Below, in pieces: positions 1 through 5,827 of a stretch of DNA of 6,711 bases. The notes beneath the pieces are model-generated. The model did no database searches. It saw nothing but the letters and a program-made list of their open reading frames with translations, and was not told the DNA's origin. Position 1 is the stretch's first letter; each line of letters starts with the position of its first letter. The position numbers and the translations under genes are program-made. The DNA is from Rhodospirillaceae bacterium (GTDB taxonomy: Bacteria > Pseudomonadota > Alphaproteobacteria > UBA11073). Location of the stretch: assembly GCA_003536545.1 (NCBI GenBank), contig DPZW01000188.1, positions 1 to 6,711 of the forward strand, read 5' to 3'.

Positions 1-779
1 TTTTGGCCCGGCGCGAAATATTCTTCGGCTTCACGCAGTTCGGTGCGCTGGAGATGACGGATTTCAACCGCCAAATTTTCCAGTGATGACGCAATCACGC
101 CCAGTGTGGCATAAAACATGGCGTGACGATCGCGCGGAATAACCTGCGTTGCGACATCTTCCGGAACCAATCCCATTTTTTCCGCGACATAACTTTCCAC
201 AAACGGATCGATATTCGCGTAATTCCCAACCGCGCCGGATAATTTACAAATTGCAATTTCCTTGCGCGCCGTTTGCAATCTTTCCACTGCGCGTTCAAAC
301 GCCTGACAATGGCCCAATAATTTCAAACCAAATGTTGTCGGCTCGCCATGAATGCCGTGACTGCGCCCGATGCACAACGTATCTTTATGTTCCACCGCGC
401 GTTTCTTTAATGCTGCCGCAACTGCCTTCACACCAATCATCAAGGCATCGGCCGCCTGCGTCAGCTGATAGGCAAAGGCCGTATCGCCCACATCGCTGCT
501 CGTCATCCCCTGGTGCACAAAGCGCGCTTCCTCGCCCACATGCTCCGCAAGGTTGGTGAGGAAAGCAATCACGTCATGCTTCACTTCACGTTCAATTTCA
601 TCGATCCGGGCGATGTCGAATTTGCCGCGCTCCCGTACCGCTTTGGCCACGCCCTTGGGAATAGTGCCCTGCTGCTCCATGGCCTCCGCCGCCAGCGTTT
701 CAATTTCCAGCCAGATGGCGAATTTATTCTGGGGCTCAAAAATCTGGCCAACTTCAGGACGGGTGTAACGGGGGATCAT
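1..779 (-). CDS. purB: Adenylosuccinate lyase, N-terminal 259 residues (partial)
   Basis: PurB cleaves SAICAR to AICAR and adenylosuccinate to AMP, releasing fumarate, in cytoplasmic purine synthesis. Translation from ATG at 779 begins MIPRYTRPEV and resembles the short Bacillus-type enzyme (about 430 residues) rather than the longer E. coli form. The three histidines known from the B. subtilis enzyme fall at identical positions: H68 (VKHDV), H89 (FVHQGMTSSD) and H141 (GRSHGIHGEPTTFG). Residues 183-193 (AVGNYANIDPF) and 217-219 (RDRH) are also typical. The frame is open to the left edge and stops at EEYFAPGQ, just before the expected signature loop with the catalytic serine, so the C-terminal ~170 residues lie outside. 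AGGA (789-792, read on the minus strand) sits 9 bases upstream of the ATG. The gene is divergent from the unrecognised gene at 864. Identification is firm; whether the rest is intact cannot be seen. Confidence 0.96.
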   Translation of the reverse strand, partial: MIPRYTRPEVGQIFEPQNKFAIWLEIETLAAEAMEQQGTIPKGVAKAVRERGKFDIARIDEIEREVKHDVIAFLTNLAEHVGEEARFVHQGMTSSDVGDTAFAYQLTQAADALMIGVKAVAAALKKRAVEHKDTLCIGRSHGIHGEPTTFGLKLLGHCQAFERAVERLQTARKEIAICKLSGAVGNYANIDPFVESYVAEKMGLVPEDVATQVIPRDRHAMFYATLGVIASSLENLAVEIRHLQRTELREAEEYFAPGQ

Positions 780-805
780 GAGGGGTATTCCTAAGGGGAT
801 TTAGT

Positions 806-834
806 TTGCTTTTCAAGCATCCGGCCACTATATT
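806..834 (+). promoter_or_regulatory. Candidate sigma70-type promoter for the unrecognised gene
   Basis: TTGCTT (806-811) and TATATT (829-834) are separated by exactly 17 bases. The -10 matches consensus at 5 of 6 positions, the -35 at only 3 of 6. Initiation near 841 would leave a leader of about 23 bases containing GAGG (855-858), five bases before the ATG at 864. It lies in the 84-base spacer shared with divergent purB, whose own promoter I could not place. This is pattern matching only. Confidence 0.4.
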
Positions 835-863
835 TGCTCGATATTTGAGGTAATGAGGCAGCC

Positions 864-1535
864 ATGGATGAACGTTTTCACCAAACCTTTCAACCACATA
901 TCGATGCGCTGCACGCCAGACTGGATTTGGATGGCTTCCCGCTTCAGTTCCAAGCCGGATGGAGTGATTTGTTCGGTATTATGTGGACAGCAGAAGTAAA
1001 GTCTGAACAGGTAAATGGCTTTGGGTTTATATTTGCCATCATGTTTGACACTCCTTTTGATGTCGGTGATGCGGAGTTTGAAAGCATAGTTGAGAGCGTG
1101 CCCAACCACGCTTTTCTGAAGGGGGTAAAGATTCTTCCCCATCATGACGGCACCGATTTAAGACCCTTTACGCAGGATAATAAAACAGGCGAATGGCCAA
1201 ATGACATTTTTGCTTTTGCCTTACAGGGCTTGCGAAAAGCCGGATATCTGCAGACCATCCAAATTCACTACAATGCGGTATATGATGCCAGTTTCAATGA
1301 TTTCTATAATTTCATTCAATTGACTAAGGCATTGTCACATATCGCCGGGGCTGAAGGCATTGATACTATTTCCAGGGAACGCATCGGCAGCACGATCGAA
1401 GAACTGGCCGCACAAAGAAAATTCAAACTGTCAGCTGAATCTGGCAGCGCGCATCCGTCAGGTCTGGCAGAGAAACCCAAAGAAATTAGCGAGCACCATG
1501 CGTTCCGAAATCCTCCTGCGGCTCCGACGCTTTAG
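864..1535 (+). CDS. Unrecognised 223-residue protein
   Basis: I do not recognise this protein. The ATG at 864 follows GAGG (855-858) with a 5-base gap. There is no signal peptide or membrane segment; the protein looks soluble and mildly acidic. Residues 1-160 look folded, with alternating hydrophobic stretches (52-62 NGFGFIFAIMF, 112-140 rich in aromatics). Residues 184-223 are rich in Ala, Pro, His and charge and are probably disordered. The order strand (52-62), helix (70-79), NHAFLKGV (81-88), helix (113-126), strand (130-136) loosely recalls the 6-pyruvoyl-tetrahydropterin synthase/QueD fold. However, GFGF stands where that family has its zinc-binding HGH motif, so any relation is speculative and such activity unlikely. 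The region is AT-rich (positions 1261-1320 have 17 G/C of 60) and uses AGA, AGG, ATA and TTA codons more than its neighbours, hinting at transfer or weak expression. It is convergent with cutA, with five bases between stop codons. Confidence 0.72.
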   Translation: MDERFHQTFQPHIDALHARLDLDGFPLQFQAGWSDLFGIMWTAEVKSEQVNGFGFIFAIMFDTPFDVGDAEFESIVESVPNHAFLKGVKILPHHDGTDLRPFTQDNKTGEWPNDIFAFALQGLRKAGYLQTIQIHYNAVYDASFNDFYNFIQLTKALSHIAGAEGIDTISRERIGSTIEELAAQRKFKLSAESGSAHPSGLAEKPKEISEHHAFRNPPAAPTL

Positions 1536-1554
1536 GCAGATTAACCTAAATTTT
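1531..1554. terminator. Weak hairpin between convergent stop codons
   Basis: TTTAGG (1531-1536) and CCTAAA (1545-1550) can form a 6-bp stem around an 8-base loop, followed on the plus strand by TTTT. It overlaps the stop codon of the gene at 864 and the last codons of cutA. The stem is short and AT-rich, so it is at best a poor terminator; nothing better was found for this convergent pair. Confidence 0.2.
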
Positions 1555-1861
1555 CGTCCAACCACTTTGCAAAATCCGCATCCACATGCAAGAGCGGAAT
1601 AGCCAGAATGGCAGGCATGTCATAACTATGCAGCGACCGCACGCGCGCATTGAGGTCATGCACTTTGTCTGCGCGGGTTTTGGCAATCAGCAGAGCTTCC
1701 TTGCCCTGCTGAATGGTGCCGTCCCACCGATAAATCGATTGCATATGGGGAATAATATTCACGCATCCCGCCAGGCGTTCTGCGACCAAAGCATTGCCTA
1801 TTTGCATGGCCTGTTGCTCGTTGGCGGCAGTGATATAAATCAGGGCATATTCGGCGGACAT
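1541..1861 (-). CDS. cutA: CutA-family divalent cation tolerance protein
   Basis: CutA proteins are small trimeric cytoplasmic proteins with a ferredoxin-like fold, related in shape to PII. Mutations in E. coli cutA affected copper tolerance, but the biochemical role is unsettled. The 106-residue product has the usual family length and landmarks: LAGCVNIIP (30-38), SIYRWDGTI (42-50), E55, AKT (60-62), HSYDMPAILAIPL (78-90) and W100. Position 84, often Glu in the family, is Ala here. It has one cysteine (C33), within the family's conserved CV(N) segment, so a multi-cysteine copper site is not supported. ATG at 1861 is the first start after an in-frame TGA 15 bases upstream. No Shine-Dalgarno sequence precedes it, and a promoter-like pair places initiation at the ATG itself. 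It is divergent from gltA and convergent with the unrecognised gene. Confidence 0.95.
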   Translation of the reverse strand: MSAEYALIYITAANEQQAMQIGNALVAERLAGCVNIIPHMQSIYRWDGTIQQGKEALLIAKTRADKVHDLNARVRSLHSYDMPAILAIPLLHVDADFAKWLDENLG

Positions 1862-1867
1862 TGGGGT

Positions 1868-1896
1868 TTTGTATCAGGAATTTAGGAATCTGTTAA
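1868..1896 (-). promoter_or_regulatory. Candidate cutA promoter, predicting a leaderless mRNA
   Basis: On the minus strand TTAACA (1896-1891; 5 of 6 to TTGACA) and TACAAA (1873-1868; 4 of 6 to TATAAT) are 17 bases apart. Counting seven bases past the -10 lands on 1861, the A of the cutA start codon. Together with the missing Shine-Dalgarno sequence this suggests leaderless translation. The boxes are seen; the start point is inferred. Confidence 0.4.
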
Positions 1897-1905
1897 GGAT
1901 TTAAC
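1892..1905. repeat. Short inverted repeat overlapping the cutA -35 box
   Basis: GTTAA (1892-1896), GGAT, TTAAC (1901-1905) is a perfect 5-bp inverted repeat with a 4-base spacer over the putative cutA -35. Beside it AGGAAT occurs twice, at 1876-1881 and 1884-1889, 8 bases apart. It could be an operator half-site pair, but repeats this short arise by chance in AT-rich spacers. Confidence 0.25.
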
Positions 1906-1928
1906 GCTAGGGTAGTGGCTTCACGGTA

Positions 1929-1978
1929 TGGCTGATGGGAAAAATCGGCTAATATTTCTGTGTTTTTAGAATCAGCCA
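1929..1978 (+). repeat. Inverted repeat in the gltA upstream region
   Basis: TGGCTGAT (1929-1936) is the reverse complement of ATCAGCCA (1971-1978), enclosing 34 bases that include a -10-like TAATAT (1950-1955). It could be a hairpin in the gltA leader or a spaced binding site. I found no convincing -35 at the right distance from TAATAT or from TAGAAT (1967-1972), so the gltA promoter is not assigned. Confidence 0.25.
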
Positions 1979-1992
1979 GTGGAAGAACCCCC

Positions 1993-1997
1993 AGGAG
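1993..1997 (+). promoter_or_regulatory. Strong ribosome binding site that fixes the gltA start
   Basis: AGGAG lies 6 bases before the ATG at 2004. The next in-frame ATG, at 2094, would give a protein closer to normal citrate synthase length but has no Shine-Dalgarno-like sequence upstream. This site is therefore the main evidence that the basic N-terminal tail is translated. Confidence 0.8.
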
Positions 1998-2003
1998 ATA
2001 AAA

Positions 2004-3440
2004 ATGGCCCAAAAGAAACCCGCAAAAAAACCGGCTTCCAAAGCGACCAAAAAATCACCCGCCAAGCCAAAGATTGTCCCCAAGTCAAAATCCATGGCTG
2101 CCCCGCTTGCGGATCTCAGCCATGTTGAAGTCGAAGGTTCTGCCAAGCTCACCTACAAAGGCAAAGAAATTGATCTGAAAGTTTTGCACGGCACTGAAGG
2201 CCACAGCACTCTGGATATCCGTCCCCTGCTCCCGCAATTTGGGTTACTGACCTATGATCCTGGTTTTGGTTCAACGGCAAATTGCCGCTCAGCAATCACA
2301 TTTATTGACGGCGACGAGGGAATATTGCGTCACCGCGGCTATGACATTGCTGACCTGGCGGAACGCGGCGACTTTATGGAAGTTTGCTATTTGCTCCTGC
2401 ATGGTGAATTGCCAACACCGCAGGAAAAGGCGGAGTTTGAGCAAACGGTTTGCTATCACACGATGCTGCACGAACAGGTTTATCCGATGATGGAAGGTTA
2501 CCGCCGCGACGCACATCCGATGGCGGTGATGGTGGGCATTGTGGGCGGCTTGTCTGCTTTCTATCACGATAGCCTGGATATTTCCGACCCCGAACAGCGC
2601 ATGTTGTCATCCTATCGCCTGATTGCGAAAATGCCGACGATTGCCGCAATGTCGCATAAATATTCCATCGGCCAGCCTTATGTTTACCCGCAGAACCACC
2701 TGAAATATGCGGAAAACTTTTTGCATATGACATTCTCGGTGCCGTCTGAACCTTACATTGTGAATCCCGTTCTTGCCAAGGCGATGGATCGGATCATGAT
2801 TTTGCATGCCGATCACGAACAAAACGCGTCGACTTCTACGGTGCGCCTCGCCGGTTCATCTGGCGCGAATACTTATGCCTGTATCGCGGCCGGTATTGCC
2901 ACCCTTTGGGGGCCACTGCATGGCGGCGCAAACGAAGCGGTTTTGCAAATGCTGGCAGAAATCGGCAGCGTGAAGAACATTCCAAATATCATTCGCCGCG
3001 CGAAAGATAAAAACGACAATTACCGCCTGATGGGTTTTGGGCACCGCGTCTATAAGAATTACGATCCACGCGCACAGGTGATGAAAAAAACCTGTGAGGA
3101 AGTGTTGCGTGAGCTAGGCATCAACGACCCAATGCTGGATGTTGCGATGGAGCTGGAGCATATTGCGCTGTCGGACCCCTACTTCATTGAGAAAAAACTC
3201 TATCCCAATGTGGATTTCTACTCCGGGATTATCCTGCGCGCGATGGGCTTCCCCACCAAAATGTTCACAATGTTGTTCGCTGTTGCGCGTACGGCGGGAT
3301 GGATTGCGCAGTGGAAAGAAATGATTGAGGATTCCGAACAGCGTATCGGTCGCCCGCGCCAGATCTACGTGGGCGAAAATAAACGTAAATATGTGCCCAT
3401 TTCCCAGCGCGGCAGCGCAGCGAAATTACGCGCGGTTTAA
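2004..3440 (+). CDS. gltA: Citrate synthase (type II) with Lys-rich N-terminal extension
   Basis: GltA condenses acetyl-CoA and oxaloacetate to citrate at the entry of the TCA cycle. The 478-residue product matches E. coli GltA along its length with a constant offset of 42 over the active site: H271 (ADHEQN), H306 (GPLHGGANEA), H347 (GFGHRVYKNYDPRA), D404 (VDFYSG) and R429 correspond to E. coli H229, H264, H305, D362 and R387. A one-residue insertion follows, so R450 matches R407. Residues 1-30 hold 11 Lys, 5 Pro, 5 Ala and no acidic residue, an unusual tail likely disordered. Of the residues lining the E. coli NADH-inhibition site, most are kept (H152, T153, Y187, R205, K209), but R109 is Y151 and C206 is S248, so NADH control may differ. 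A strong Shine-Dalgarno sequence supports this start. The 3' end overlaps lpxB by 15 bases, and a terminator hairpin begins 8 bases past the stop. Confidence 0.98.
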   Translation: MAQKKPAKKPASKATKKSPAKPKIVPKSKSMAAPLADLSHVEVEGSAKLTYKGKEIDLKVLHGTEGHSTLDIRPLLPQFGLLTYDPGFGSTANCRSAITFIDGDEGILRHRGYDIADLAERGDFMEVCYLLLHGELPTPQEKAEFEQTVCYHTMLHEQVYPMMEGYRRDAHPMAVMVGIVGGLSAFYHDSLDISDPEQRMLSSYRLIAKMPTIAAMSHKYSIGQPYVYPQNHLKYAENFLHMTFSVPSEPYIVNPVLAKAMDRIMILHADHEQNASTSTVRLAGSSGANTYACIAAGIATLWGPLHGGANEAVLQMLAEIGSVKNIPNIIRRAKDKNDNYRLMGFGHRVYKNYDPRAQVMKKTCEEVLRELGINDPMLDVAMELEHIALSDPYFIEKKLYPNVDFYSGIILRAMGFPTKMFTMLFAVARTAGWIAQWKEMIEDSEQRIGRPRQIYVGENKRKYVPISQRGSAAKLRAV

Positions 3441-4556
3441 TAATCTCAAAAGCGTCTGCGCCGCAATATTGGGCGCAGACGCTTTTAATTTATTCAGCTG
3501 TTCGATAAACTCAACTTTTTGATGAGCAGATTTTTCGCGGCAGTCTTTATAGGCCGTGACCAACGCGTCCGCCGTTACCGCACCCTGCAAATATTCACAG
3601 ACAATCGTACGGCCTGCCAGAATATTGACCAAATTCACATGCGGTAACTTATAAAGCATGCGCACCATCATCTCTGTCAGCGGATGCAAAACATAGGCAA
3701 TCACATGCGGACAACCTACCGCTGCCAATTCCAGCGTTACCGTGCCAGATGCCGCAATCGCCCCGCCCTGCTCTGCCGCCAGCGCAAAAGCATCCTGCTT
3801 ATCCTGTGGCGGCAAAACATGTAAATTTGCGATAGAATTTGTTTGCGCCAATACCTCATCCTGCAAATGCGGCATTGTTGGCAAGAGTGCCACTATATCA
3901 GGATTTTGTTGTTGCAACCGTTGCAGTGTTTCCAAAAAAATTGGCAATAATTTTTTCACTTCGCTGCGGCGTGAGCCGGGCAAAAAGCAAATCACCTGCT
4001 GGTCATCGCGGATAGCCAATTTGGCGCGCAGATGGGCGGCGTCACCTTTTTCTTCCTGCATCGCAATCGGGTGGCCAACAAACGTTGCGGCCAGACCTTC
4101 ACGTTCAAAATACGGCGGCTCAAAAGGGAACAAACAAAATAAATGATCAAATAATTTGGCCATCGTTTTTGCACGGCCCGCACGCCAGGCCCATACCGTG
4201 GGCGCAACATAATGCACGAGTTTTATTTTGCCGCGCAGGGGCTGAAGTTTTTTGGCCAGACGTTTAGAAAAATCCGGCACATCAATGGTTAAAACAATGT
4301 CCGGTGCAAATTCTGCAATTGCCGCAGCAGTTTTATCTAGGCGTTTGATGAGTTGCGGGATTTTCGGCAAAACTTCAGCGATCCCCATCAGGGATAAATC
4401 GCTCATGGAGAAAAGGCTTTGCATACCCTGCTGCGCCAATGCCATCCCGCCAATGCCGCGCACTTCGATATCTGGATGCAACGCACGAAGATCTGAAAGC
4501 AGTTTTGCACCGAGCTGGTCACCCGATGTTTCACCTGCAACGATAAATATTTTCAC
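3426..4556 (-). CDS. lpxB: Lipid-A-disaccharide synthase
   Basis: LpxB is a peripheral inner-membrane glycosyltransferase (GT19) that joins UDP-2,3-diacylglucosamine to lipid X, giving the beta-1,6 lipid A disaccharide. From the GTG at 4556 the product has 376 residues, close to the family's ~380. Landmarks: VAGETSGD (6-13), LSLMGIAEVL (54-63), IDVPDF (91-96), HYVAPTVWAWR (115-125), FPFE (143-146), GHP (161-163), LPGSRRSEV (192-200), ASGTVTLE (269-276) and NLVNILAGR (308-316). The GTG is preferred because the protein then opens with the family's first strand and GGAG lies 7 bases upstream; the earlier TTG at 4610 lies within lpxA and adds an unrelated peptide. It is last in the operon, four bases after the lpxA stop. 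Its last codons carry an opposite-strand terminator hairpin (residues about 357-370) and overlap the end of gltA. Confidence 0.96.
   Translation of the reverse strand: MKIFIVAGETSGDQLGAKLLSDLRALHPDIEVRGIGGMALAQQGMQSLFSMSDLSLMGIAEVLPKIPQLIKRLDKTAAAIAEFAPDIVLTIDVPDFSKRLAKKLQPLRGKIKLVHYVAPTVWAWRAGRAKTMAKLFDHLFCLFPFEPPYFEREGLAATFVGHPIAMQEEKGDAAHLRAKLAIRDDQQVICFLPGSRRSEVKKLLPIFLETLQRLQQQNPDIVALLPTMPHLQDEVLAQTNSIANLHVLPPQDKQDAFALAAEQGGAIAASGTVTLELAAVGCPHVIAYVLHPLTEMMVRMLYKLPHVNLVNILAGRTIVCEYLQGAVTADALVTAYKDCREKSAHQKVEFIEQLNKLKASAPNIAAQTLLRLLNRA
3448..3486 (+). terminator. Rho-independent terminator of gltA, embedded in lpxB
   Basis: AAAAGCGTCTGCGCC (3448-3462) pairs perfectly with GGCGCAGACGCTTTT (3472-3486): a 15-bp stem with a GC-rich core and 9-base loop, starting 8 bases after the gltA stop. 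On the plus strand it runs into TTTTAATTTATT, a good T-rich tail. On the minus strand the tail is only TTTTGAGATT. The hairpin lies wholly within lpxB codons about 357-370, ahead of the lpxB stop at 3426, so lpxB messages must be transcribed through it. Confidence 0.88.
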
Positions 4557-4560
4557 GGGC

Positions 4561-5358
4561 TTACTCCGGCAAACACAATTCACGCTTGCCGCGATTGGCA
4601 ATAAAATCAATTACGATACGCGCCAGTTCATCGCCGCCGTATTCCGCCTGCACGGCAGCAAAGCGATCGGCAAAAGTGCCATCACCCTTAAAAATACGCT
4701 GATAGACCTTGCGAAGCATTTTGATCTGAACATCTGTATAACCGCGACGTTGCAGGCCAATAATATTCAACCCGCGCAATCCACCGCCTTCATCCCCCAT
4801 CACCATGCCGAACGGGATGAGATCGCCGCGCACTGCGGTCATACCTCCTACCATCGCCCCCGTACCGATGCGCACATGTTGATGCACGGCTGAATTACCG
4901 CCGACAATGACATAATCACCTAACTGGACATGGCCGCCCAATACTGTGTTATTAATCATTGTGACATGGTTGCCCAGCACGCAATCATGCGCCACGTGTG
5001 CATTCACCATGAACATGCAGTGATTGCCAATACGGGTCACACCATCCCCGCCCACAGATGCGATATGCATGGTCACGTTCTCGCGCATCAAGGCATGGGT
5101 GCCGATTTCCAATCGTGCCGGCTCGCCTTTATATTTGGTATCCTGACCGGGTGCACCCAGAACGGCGCCGGGATAGATTTCTGCATGCGAGCCAAGGGTA
5201 ACATCATTCATCATCGTCACATGTGAATGCAATTTTGAATGGTCACCAATTTTTACCTTGGGGCCGATATGACAAAATGGGCCAATAAAAACACCTGTGC
5301 CAATTTGTGCGCCGGGCTCAATGACAGAAGATGGATGGATGATGTTTGCCGCGTTCAT
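4561..5358 (-). CDS. lpxA: UDP-N-acetylglucosamine acyltransferase
   Basis: LpxA transfers an (R)-3-hydroxyacyl chain from ACP to the 3-hydroxyl of UDP-GlcNAc, the first step of lipid A synthesis; it is a cytoplasmic left-handed beta-helix trimer. The 265 residues show hexapeptide repeats from about 8 to 180 and a C-terminal helical part (about 205-260). The catalytic base is H124 in NAHVAHDC (E. coli H125); K75 in QDTKYKGEP matches E. coli K76, and H159 in AVHQHV matches H160. G172 aligns with E. coli G173, the chain-length ruler, where Gly permits about C14 and Met shortens to C10, so a long 3-hydroxyacyl donor is predicted. LNIIGLQRRG (197-206) is the usual nucleotide-site segment. ATG at 5358 comes one base after the fabZ stop with no clear Shine-Dalgarno sequence, suggesting translational coupling. 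Confidence 0.97.
   Translation of the reverse strand: MNAANIIHPSSVIEPGAQIGTGVFIGPFCHIGPKVKIGDHSKLHSHVTMMNDVTLGSHAEIYPGAVLGAPGQDTKYKGEPARLEIGTHALMRENVTMHIASVGGDGVTRIGNHCMFMVNAHVAHDCVLGNHVTMINNTVLGGHVQLGDYVIVGGNSAVHQHVRIGTGAMVGGMTAVRGDLIPFGMVMGDEGGGLRGLNIIGLQRRGYTDVQIKMLRKVYQRIFKGDGTFADRFAAVQAEYGGDELARIVIDFIANRGKRELCLPE
4564..4567 (-). promoter_or_regulatory. Ribosome binding site deciding the lpxB GTG start
   Basis: GGAG, read on the minus strand within the last codons of lpxA (GCCGGAGTAA), is 7 bases upstream of the GTG at 4556. It supports the GTG start and a coupled stop-start arrangement between lpxA and lpxB. Confidence 0.65.
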
Positions 5359-5359
5359 A

Positions 5360-5824
5360 TTATGACGCGCCGGAATTATCCATAATCATGGCGGTGAAAG
5401 TGGCCTCGGCACATAAAACATCATCCACCATTGCCTTGCCTTTGAAACGCCAGACATTGCGGCGCGCCTGTTCCTTGTTCACATGAATTTTGATTTGATC
5501 GCCAGGACCAATCGGTTTGCGGAATTTGGCTTCTTCAATCGACATGAAATAAACCAGTTTGCCATCCGCCTCACCACCCATCGAATAAACCACGAGTGTT
5601 CCTGCGGTCTGGGCCATCGCCTCGACAATCAACACTCCGGGCATTACCGGCCGTTCAGGAAAATGGCCCTGAAAAAAACCTTCGTTTATCGTCACATTCT
5701 TGATGCCGATCGCGCTTTCATTTTTCACGATATCAATCAGGCGGTCCACCAGCAGCATCGGGTAGCGATGCGGGATGCGCTTCATAATTTCCATTACGTC
5801 CAGGGTATCAAGTGCGGCAGTCAT
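5360..5824 (-). CDS. fabZ: 3-hydroxyacyl-ACP dehydratase FabZ
   Basis: FabZ dehydrates (R)-3-hydroxyacyl-ACP to trans-2-enoyl-ACP in fatty acid elongation, in the cytoplasm, as a hot-dog-fold enzyme. The 154-residue product has IPHRYPMLLVDR (17-28) and the active-site stretch GHFPERPVMPGVLIVEAMAQ (53-72) with H54 and E68, the same numbers as the catalytic pair in E. coli FabZ. ATG at 5824 begins three bases after the lpxD stop, and its stop is one base from the lpxA start, so all three genes are probably cotranscribed and coupled; no obvious Shine-Dalgarno sequence precedes it. FabZ uses the same 3-hydroxyacyl-ACP pool as LpxA and LpxD, which explains the conserved clustering: its activity sets the balance between phospholipid and lipid A. 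Confidence 0.97.
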   Translation of the reverse strand: MTAALDTLDVMEIMKRIPHRYPMLLVDRLIDIVKNESAIGIKNVTINEGFFQGHFPERPVMPGVLIVEAMAQTAGTLVVYSMGGEADGKLVYFMSIEEAKFRKPIGPGDQIKIHVNKEQARRNVWRFKGKAMVDDVLCAEATFTAMIMDNSGAS

Positions 5825-5827
5825 GGC

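Noticed and set aside
1..15. Possible adapter or artefact at the left edge
   Set aside because: The first bases translate in frame as the PurB segment APGQ expected just before the signature loop, so the sequence looks genuine.
149..559. A 136-codon open frame on the plus strand opposite purB
   Set aside because: It is the complement of a clear PurB reading frame, with a Pro/Arg/His-rich low-complexity product.
828..1145. A 105-codon minus-strand frame opposite the unrecognised gene
   Set aside because: It is shorter than the plus-strand frame, lacks as good a ribosome binding site and promoter, and would overlap the start and promoter of the plus-strand gene.
1411..1602. An alternative +1 frame at the end of the unrecognised gene giving a helical, basic tail, suggesting a frameshift
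   Set aside because: The frame runs on antisense into cutA, and no slippery site is visible. A frameshift cannot be excluded without homologues.
4557..4610. An upstream TTG start for lpxB at 4610
   Set aside because: It adds 18 residues unlike LpxB and overlaps lpxA by 50 bases, whereas GTG at 4556 has GGAG seven bases upstream and starts at the family's first strand.
4252..4893. A 213-codon open frame on the plus strand across lpxB and lpxA
   Set aside because: It is antisense to conserved genes and spans their junction; no family motifs are present.
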